Source of the DNA: Diogma glabrata
Taxonomy: Eukaryota; Arthropoda; Insecta; Diptera; Cylindrotomidae
Direction of reading: 5' to 3'
Length of the DNA: 64,000 nucleotides
NCBI GenBank assembly: GCA_963693315.1
Contig: OY856187.1
Location: forward strand, 117,159,166 to 117,223,165
Of the stretch, positions 57,437 to 64,000 are shown in pieces; the stretch's first letter is position 1, and each line of letters begins with the position of its first letter. The notes beneath the pieces are model-generated. The model had not been told where the DNA came from. It did not search any database and was given only the letters and a program-made list of their open reading frames with translations. The position numbers and the translations under genes are program-made.

Positions 57437-58666
57437 AATTAATTAATGTAGTTCGAATCCTGACACGAAACACAAAGTTTTTTCTAAAGGAATTTTAGAG
57501 AGAATAAAAAGTTATTTCGAATTGCAAAATTCAAGTGATTTCCATTATGTACTTAAGTTTAATTCTTCACAAAACACCAATCTAAATTAAAATTCCCTAA
57601 TGTTGTCTATATTTCCTAACCAAAAATATAACAACATATTGACTTAACGTCAGATATTAAGTTTCGCATTGATTGGACAACAATCAATAATGACTTTACA
57701 CTCGTGACTTAGGATGTTGATTAGAATGTTGACTTAGATGTTGACCAAATATTCTCTCATCCTATGAATTCACACATCGTAATATCTAGAAATTTAGTAC
57801 AAAAAATCCCAAAGAAATGCAATTTCTAATATGTAATCATAGATGAAAAATTCAACTTAGGTAAATATGAAAAATGATGAAGTTTCAATTTAGAAATTAT
57901 CTGAACATCAAAATTAAAATACGTTTCGTCACCGCCGCTTTGGCTAAGTTGTGTAAGACACACGGAATTTGAACATGTGTCTCTGATGAATGTAGTTCGA
58001 ATCCTGACACGAAACACAAAGTTTTTTCTAAAGGAATTTTAGAGAGAATAAAAAGTTATTTCGAATTGTAAAATTCAAGTGATTTCCATTATGTACTTAA
58101 GTTTAATTCTTCACAAAACACCAATCTAAATTAAAATTCCCTAATGTTGTCTATATTTCCTAGCTAAAAATATAACAACATATTGACTTAACGTCAGATA
58201 TTAAGTTTCGCATTGATTGGACAACAATCAATAATGACTTTACACTCGTGACTTAGGATGTTGATTAGAATGTTGACTTAGATGTTGACCAAATATTCTC
58301 TCATCCTATGAATTCACACATCGTAATATCTAGAAATTTAGTACAAAAAATCCCAAAGAAATGCAATTTCTAATATGTAATCATAGATGAAAAATTCAAC
58401 TTAGGTAAATATGAAAAATGATGAAGTTTCAATTTAGAAATTATCTGAACATCAAAATTAAAATACGTTTCGTCACCGCCGCTTTGGCTAAGTTGTGTAA
58501 GACACACGGGATTTGAACATGTGTCTCTGATGAATGTAGTTCGAATCCTGACACGAAACACAAAGTTTTTTCTAAAGGAATTTTAGAGAGAATAAAAAGT
58601 TATTTCGAATTGCAAAATTCAAGTGATTTCCATTATGTACTTAAGTTTAATTCTTCACAAAACACC
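57437..58666 (+). mobile_element. SINE-like unit amplified in tandem (2.3 copies of 544 bp)
   Basis: GTTCGAATCC recurs at 57451, 57995 and 58539, giving two full 544-bp units and part of a third, nearly identical. Each unit holds a tRNA-like head: TTGGCTAAGTTGTGTAAGAC (box A-like) and, about 55 bp on, AGTTCGAATCC (box B). The block is flanked by a 16-bp direct repeat, AATATAAATATTAATT (57421-57436 and 58667-58682), as expected for a TSD. No poly-A is seen. The 63-codon reverse ORF in each unit repeats only because the DNA does. Confidence 0.75.
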
Positions 58667-58682
58667 AATATAAATATTAATT

Positions 58683-59149
58683 TTTTTTCGTGTTTGATAT
58701 TGAATTTATAATTCAGTTAAACGTTTATCATCATTTGGATTAGCCTTTATCAGAGGACATTAGTTTTGATAACTATAAATAAGTATGTATAGTGTTACCA
58801 CTATCACAGTCTTCACATGGATCTATTTTTTAAAGTATGTAAATTAAATGAGCTTACAACATTTATTATCCATTGGAATTGGAATTGGATTATTCATTAG
58901 AACTTCACAAACGTTAAAAGAAGTTCGTGAAGTGCTTTGAAAGCAACACCAATACGCAACTTCATTATAGTTTTTGGTTGTTTTGGTGAGAAATTGGTTG
59001 AGATATTTCTCACGAAAATGTGGTGGGCACCAGTCTGCTTTTGAACTCAAATAATTAATTCTGCCGAGAGAACGACTGAGTTGGCATTTCCAGAAAAGTT
59101 GGCAAGCAGACAGTCAAACTTGAAATCAAAGTTAACCAGTGCCAGTATC
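58683..59149. other. Unannotated DNA
   Basis: No motif is recognised in the 68-codon reverse ORF at 58844-59050. Confidence 0.3.
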
Positions 59150-61114
59150 CAGCGTTGCCACTCAAAAAAATTAAAATATATCCAGTTTTATAAAAAAGAG
59201 TATCCAAATGTATCCACTTTTTTTAAAAAATGAAACATGATTATTTGATGTTACTAATTTATTTGAGAAAAACCTATATTGTGCGTTTTCAGTGCAAAAT
59301 ATACCTGAAAACCCTTTTGTTTATTGCAACGCTTACGATATAGAAGAAAAACGTGTTCTAAACCGAGTTGTGAAAACTTGGCCATTTTTGATTTTTCTGA
59401 AACTTGGCATATAAAAAGTATAGACAAACTAAAATACACTGTTTATTTTACAATTTTTTTAAAGTGCATAGTTTGAGCATAGGGGGCCCCAATATGCATG
59501 AAAAATGAAAATTCTGCCAATCCGATGTTACTTTGAAATTAAATTGCTGAAGAACGGCTATATCGATTTCATCAATCTTTTTTTTGGTTGGTCGTTTGAA
59601 AAAAAATTAATTAATTGTTTGTGTAATTACATTTTAGATAAAAATATTCAAAATACTTTTTTAAAGATGGCGCTAGGTTCAAAGATCAATTGGAATTTAA
59701 TTAATTTTTTTCCTGAAAATAGTTCTATCCATACTTTAAAATATATCAAATTAACAAGGAGGCGTAAATTTTTGTTCTTGAGATATTTAATTTTAAAGAT
59801 TTTTAGTACGACTAAAATTCTAATTTTTCATAATTTTTTCAAACAATTTCCATTAACAAAAAATTTTAAAATCCATTAAATTTTAACCATTCTTTTTTTT
59901 AAATATAGTTCCATCCTTACTTTATAATATACCAAATTTACAAACAGTCGTTAATTCGTGTTCTTGAGATATTTAATTTTAAAAATTTTTAGTCCGTCTA
60001 AAATTCTAATTGTTCATTATTTTATCGATCAATTTTTATCATCAAAAAATTTTAACCACGGAAGTTCGAAAAAATGATGAAAAATTCGAATTTTAGTTGG
60101 ACCAAAAGTCTTTAAAATTAAATATCTCAAGAACAAAAATTTACGCCACCTTGTAAATTTGATATATTTTAAAGTAAGGATAGAACTATATTTAAAAAAA
60201 AAAAAGTTAAAATTTAATTGATTTTAAAATTTTTTGTTAATGGAAGTTGTTTGAAAAAATGATGGAAAATTAGAATTTTAGTCGTACTAAAAATCTTTAG
60301 AATTAAATATCTCAAGAACAAAAATTTACGCCTCCTTGTTAATTTGATATATTTTAAAGTATGGATAGAACTATTTTCAGGAAAAAAATTAATTAAATTC
60401 CAATTGATCTTTGACCCTAGCGCCATCTTTAAAAAAGTATTTTGAATATTTTTATCTAAAAATTAATTACAAAAACAATTAATTAATTTTTTTTTTCAAA
60501 CGACCAACTAGTCATCTATCAAACAAAAGAAAGTTTGATGAAATCGGTATAACCGTTCTTGAGCAATTTTATTTCAAAGTTACATCGGATTGGCAGAATT
60601 TTCATTTTTCATGCATATTGGGGTGCCCCTTTGCTCAAACTATGCACTTTAAAAAAATTGTAAAATAAGCAATATTTTTTTTTTGTTCATACTACTTACA
60701 TGCCAAATTTCAGAAAAATCAAAAATGGTCAAGTTCAAATCTCGACTTTTTCACTTGCGTAGATCACGTTTTTCATTTATAATGCAACCTTAAATGCACT
60801 CAATTCAGAATTGTTTACAAAGAATGTGATCTTTTTTCAACAACTGTTTATATTTGCTACACTGTTCGCCAATTTTCTGTTCCTTTATCTTCTACTAAAG
60901 AGAATAGACGAACAATGTAACATATTTTATTAACATTTTCAAAAAATTTGGAAAACCAAACAGTTAAAATGCATTTTATATTTTTGCGAATTTGGGGGGG
61001 TTGCCACTTGGATACATTATTTAAAAAATTTATTAAATGGATACTGGGTACAAACCCAGTATCCATTTAATAAACTTTTTAAAGAATGTATCCAAGTGGC
61101 AACCGCCAACCCTG
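59150..61114. mobile_element. hAT-like foldback element, 1.97 kb
   Basis: The ends are CAGCGTTGCCACT (59150) and, inverted at the right, CAGGGTTGGCGGTTGCCACT. They are flanked by CCAGTATC (59142-59149) and CTAGTATC (61115-61122), an 8-bp TSD with one mismatch. The arms mirror each other over about 850 bp, including TTTAAAGATGGCGCTAGG / CTAGCGCCATCTTTAAA-type and TTGTTCTTGAGATATTTAAT blocks. Each arm contains two diverged tandem subunits of the latter, so there are four in all around an axis near 60050. The right arm also carries the palindrome 60999-61104. ORFs of 124 and 70 aa are mirror copies of each other and are not genes. Confidence 0.75.
60999..61104. repeat. 106-bp near-perfect palindrome
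   Basis: GGTTGCCACTTGGATACATT and ATGGATACTGGGT are mirrored by the inverse, with loop ACAA at 61050-61053. There are about three mismatches over 51-bp arms. It makes up the right end of the foldback element; the left end has only a degraded single version (GTATCC words at 59210). Confidence 0.85.
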
Positions 61115-61287
61115 CTAGTATCATTACGTTCTTTTCAAGTGTTCTGGATGTCAATTCAAGGGTATTCAAAAATTAAAGCAACAGTATAGGTTCAATTCAA
61201 CATCTCATCGCTAAAGAATGCACGAAACTGAAGAAAGATATTAAAACCATTGCAAAGTTCTGCTATAAGGGAATACTAGGATTGTAT

Positions 61288-62160
61288 CACTCAAAAAAAA
61301 AAGTTCGTAAAATTTTACAGAAATATCATTCAATTCAACATACATTTCTGTTACTCTTGATCCTACAAATTGTTCGTTGAATACAACAAATTGATATGAG
61401 TTGAATTTATTTTACCAACAATTTTTAACGAACAGTTTGCAAATTTTACAGACATATTTGTTAATTATTACGAACAAAACCACAACCAGACTGTTAAAAT
61501 AATGAACATATTTGTTAACTTTTGACATTTTATTTTATTGATTTTATCAAATATTTCCAAAACTATTATTTAGTTACAATTAGTTTATATTTTATTATAA
61601 TACTATTACATATACATATATTTTTTTATAATGATTTTAACTAAAATTTACCGAAACAGAAGTTACCTTTATGACTTCTTTAAAACAAAACTGTTGACTT
61701 TCCTATAATTTTTTAGAACATTCAAATAATTTAATTTCACTAAAATTTCACTCATTTTTTTAAATATTTTAATTGAAACAATTCATTGAATTATTAGATA
61801 CTTTCACACCTTTTCTTAAAACTATGCGTTTTATTTCACAAAATTTCACTTTTACTGTACTTGTACCGTACCGTACTGTACTGTACTACAACTAAGTTCA
61901 CTATAAATTTCAAGCCCTTACTACTCGAATTTTTTCATATGTATGTTTTTCATATGTTGGTTTTTGGCTATTTTATTCAACAAACGAAAATCAACGAACT
62001 GCTTGTAAAGGTAGTTAAAAATATTTAACAAACATGTTTGTTAAAAACTGGCAATTAACAAACATGTTTGTTAAAATAATGAAAATACAAAAAACGTGTC
62101 CTTTAAATAAATTCAACAGACCATTGTTTGTTGTATTTTACCTACAACTTTTTTCAGAGT
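61288..62160. mobile_element. Putative MITE with AAAAAAGTT-type termini
   Basis: The left end, ACTCAAAAAAAAAAGTTCGT followed by AAAATTTTAC, resembles the inverse of the right end, ACTCTGAAAAAAGTTGTAGG followed by TAAAATAC. The interior contains TTAACAAACATGTTTGTTAA-type palindromes (62020-62070) and a GTACTGTACTGTACTAC run (61873). Boundaries are approximate and no TSD is certain. Confidence 0.4.
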
Positions 62161-62312
62161 AAATACTATGAGTTCCACTGTAAAATTTTTCAAACAAATC
62201 AAAACATTTATATAAATAAAAACGAATTTGTGGTCGAAAATTTGTGAGTTTGACCTCAATATTGTATTGCAACATTGTATTGCATCAATACATTTCACGC
62301 CGGCTAGTTAAG

Positions 62313-62382
62313 CTCATCTTTAAATATGAGAACAATACTCCATAAACCTTTATGGAGTATTGTTCTTATATTTAAAGATGAG
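62313..62382. repeat. 70-bp almost perfect hairpin
   Basis: Arms of 34 bp (CTCATCTTTAAATATGAGAA ... ACTCCATAAA) have a CC loop and one or two mismatches. No spacer remains, as in a collapsed foldback element. Confidence 0.85.
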
Positions 62383-62466
62383 AACTCCCTTTGTGTACCC
62401 CCTCCCGCCCTCTCCAACCTTTCAGTTTATCAACTTTTCTTGTTTCAGGTAGAATTTAAGTTCCCA

Positions 62467-62663
62467 CACTGAAAGAAAAAATCGGTCACTATACCACCTC
62501 TTTTGTGCCAACCGAATGTTTTCTGTCACAATAACCTCAAATTCAGTTGTTGTTTCTTCAAATTTGGTTTTTGAAGAAAAGATAACCGAATTTAAGGTTA
62601 TTGTGACAGAAAACATTAGGTTGGCACAAAAGAGGTTGTGGTGACCGAATTTTTTCTTTCAGT
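62467..62663. mobile_element. 197-bp foldback MITE
   Basis: The ends are CACTGAAAGAAAAAATCGGT and, inverted, ACTGAAAGAAAAAATTCGGT. Arms of about 80 bp include CTCTTTTGTGCCAACC and TTTTCTGTCACAATAACCT with a few differences. The 64-codon reverse ORF is produced by the arms. Confidence 0.8.
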
Positions 62664-64000
62664 TCATATCAGTAACTGATTTTAATATGATTTTACTGAT
62701 TTTACTCAGTTTATGATAGCGCCTCTTCGGACAGGATTTATGCGTTCATGCTTTTTGCCTTTTAAAGATAGGTGGACGAGTGTCTAGTGTAGTGTACGAT
62801 CGTCGACAGAACAGTTGCAACAGTACATTGATAGAAAATAAACATAGAGTGGTGGATAAAACTGGGCGTTAGATACACCAACGTTATTTTTTCAGTATAA
62901 TAATTTATTTAAAATAAATTTATTTAAAGAACCTAACAACAACTTATTTTAATAATATTTTTGACGCGTTTCGAACATAAATGTTCATTGTCAAACGTTT
63001 CAAATATTATAAATATCAAAAGAAAACATTTTTCATTCAACAAAATTTTGTTTGATACAAGCATACCCAGCAGAAAAGTTATTCATAGATACCGAAATGC
63101 ATCGATCAATCAGAAACCTGTCGCAACGAGTTTGTTTATCAAGCTGGCAAATGATTTTGAAATGTCTAATGGGATAACGTAAGTTTCACCACCTTTTTCA
63201 AGTATATAATGTTCAAGTACGCTAATGGTCCACCTTGGTGATAGATCGATGGTTAATCATTTGTTACTAAAAATTGAAAAATAAAGAGTGGTATGCGAGA
63301 GCATGCGATATTACAACGAGAATAAGTTTGCTTCGAATTTACATCATTACAGGCTTATATAGTAAACTGAAACTAAATAAATAATTTCAACTAATTTGTA
63401 TTTATGAGTTTAGTAAAGCGTTACGTTACGTTTTTATTTTTATGTGTTGCACATTCTAATACAAACCACCTAGAGTGGTAAATATCCGTTTGCAATTGGT
63501 ACATTTTTATATGGAATCTATCTAACGAAAAAGTATTTTATAAACTGAGTTAGGACATCTTTAAGGGTTTGCTTTAAAACTAAAAATAATTTATTAGAGT
63601 ATTAGGTCTAAAATTAGGCATTCCTTAGGAGCTAGGTTTGGATGCATTGGGCCATAGTCTTTACCATCGTTGAATATGGCGTCCACACATGATAGTTGTT
63701 TCATATCTTGAATTAAATATAGCTACCATTTTTGTCTTTAAATATTCGGCCGATTTGTTTAAAATAATGATGCGAGAACCCTCAATTTATATGCTATTAT
63801 ACTATGTGCGACTGCATCTACTTACCAATTTTATAATGAAAATGGCTTTTTATGAATTAGCTTCGAATTGATTTTAAAATTAAAAGCAACAACAAAAAAG
63901 AATCAATTTGTTTTTGCAATCCCGCTAGCTCAAGATAATCTCTTACAACAATCTTAAAATAATTTTTAAGAATCTCACTGGCATTCAAAACAGAACGTTT
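62664..64000. other. Unannotated AT-rich DNA to window end
   Basis: ORFs at 62961 and 63689 show no motif. No repeat is shared with the rest of the window. Confidence 0.3.

Noticed and set aside
57826..58561. Two identical 63-codon reverse ORFs, also similar to one at 24477
   Set aside because: Identity follows from the 544-bp DNA repeat. The frame is closed in other copies and shows no protein motif.
59505..60426. ORFs of 124 and 70 aa with the same sequence on opposite strands
   Set aside because: They are the two arms of the foldback element read inward; composition is AT-driven with no domain.

Overview
This window looks like intergenic or intronic DNA from a eukaryote, most likely an insect and probably a fly. 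It is strongly AT-rich. I recognise no host gene with confidence, no rRNA, no complete tRNA gene and no bacterial-style operon. The long readable proteins all belong to non-LTR retrotransposons. Most of the rest is mobile or repetitive DNA, often nested and often flanked by target-site duplications (TSDs) that can be read directly. A run of exactly 200 Ns (38915-39114) is a scaffold gap.

Layout. 1-2700: AT-rich DNA with one tRNA-related SINE-like copy. 2718-4755: a non-autonomous hAT-type element with an 8-bp TSD, carrying other repeats inside. 4781-5850: (AT)n and a three-unit satellite. 6486-10894: a LINE-derived deletion element, a 97-bp MITE, a decayed LOA-like reverse transcriptase and a 5'-truncated RTE-like LINE tail. 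11381-14787: a giant inverted-repeat element with a ~555-bp near-perfect palindrome inserted in it. 15250-23150: a 290-bp tandem repeat, small MITEs and unannotated DNA. 23848-25682: an inverted-repeat element with motif-rich arms. 28199-28740: an irregular periodic array. 31417-37046: a solo LTR containing two separate LINE insertions, with three TSDs showing the order of events. 37869-45078: LTR, MITE, LINE, SINE-like and foldback fragments. 48488-53910: satellites, a (AT)n tract framed by inverted repeats, and a dispersed repeat with a conserved hairpin. 56005-62663: a second solo LTR, a tandemly amplified SINE-like unit flanked by a 16-bp direct repeat, a 2-kb hAT-type foldback element and more palindromes.

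The retroelements supply endonuclease and reverse transcriptase, but every copy here is damaged: one nonsense codon in the RTE-like copy, an internal deletion of the RT catalytic core in the CR1/Jockey-like copy, and frameshifts in the others. The DNA-type elements carry no visible transposase and would depend on enzymes encoded elsewhere.

The most striking property is the number and quality of inverted repeats, roughly twenty, from 24 bp to 3.4 kb. The best candidates for something undescribed are the two inverted-repeat elements that share an internal core but have unrelated, motif-repetitive arms (23848-25682 and 51531-52133), the palindrome inside a foldback at 11381-14787, and the conserved hairpin repeat at 48733, 52789 and 53240.
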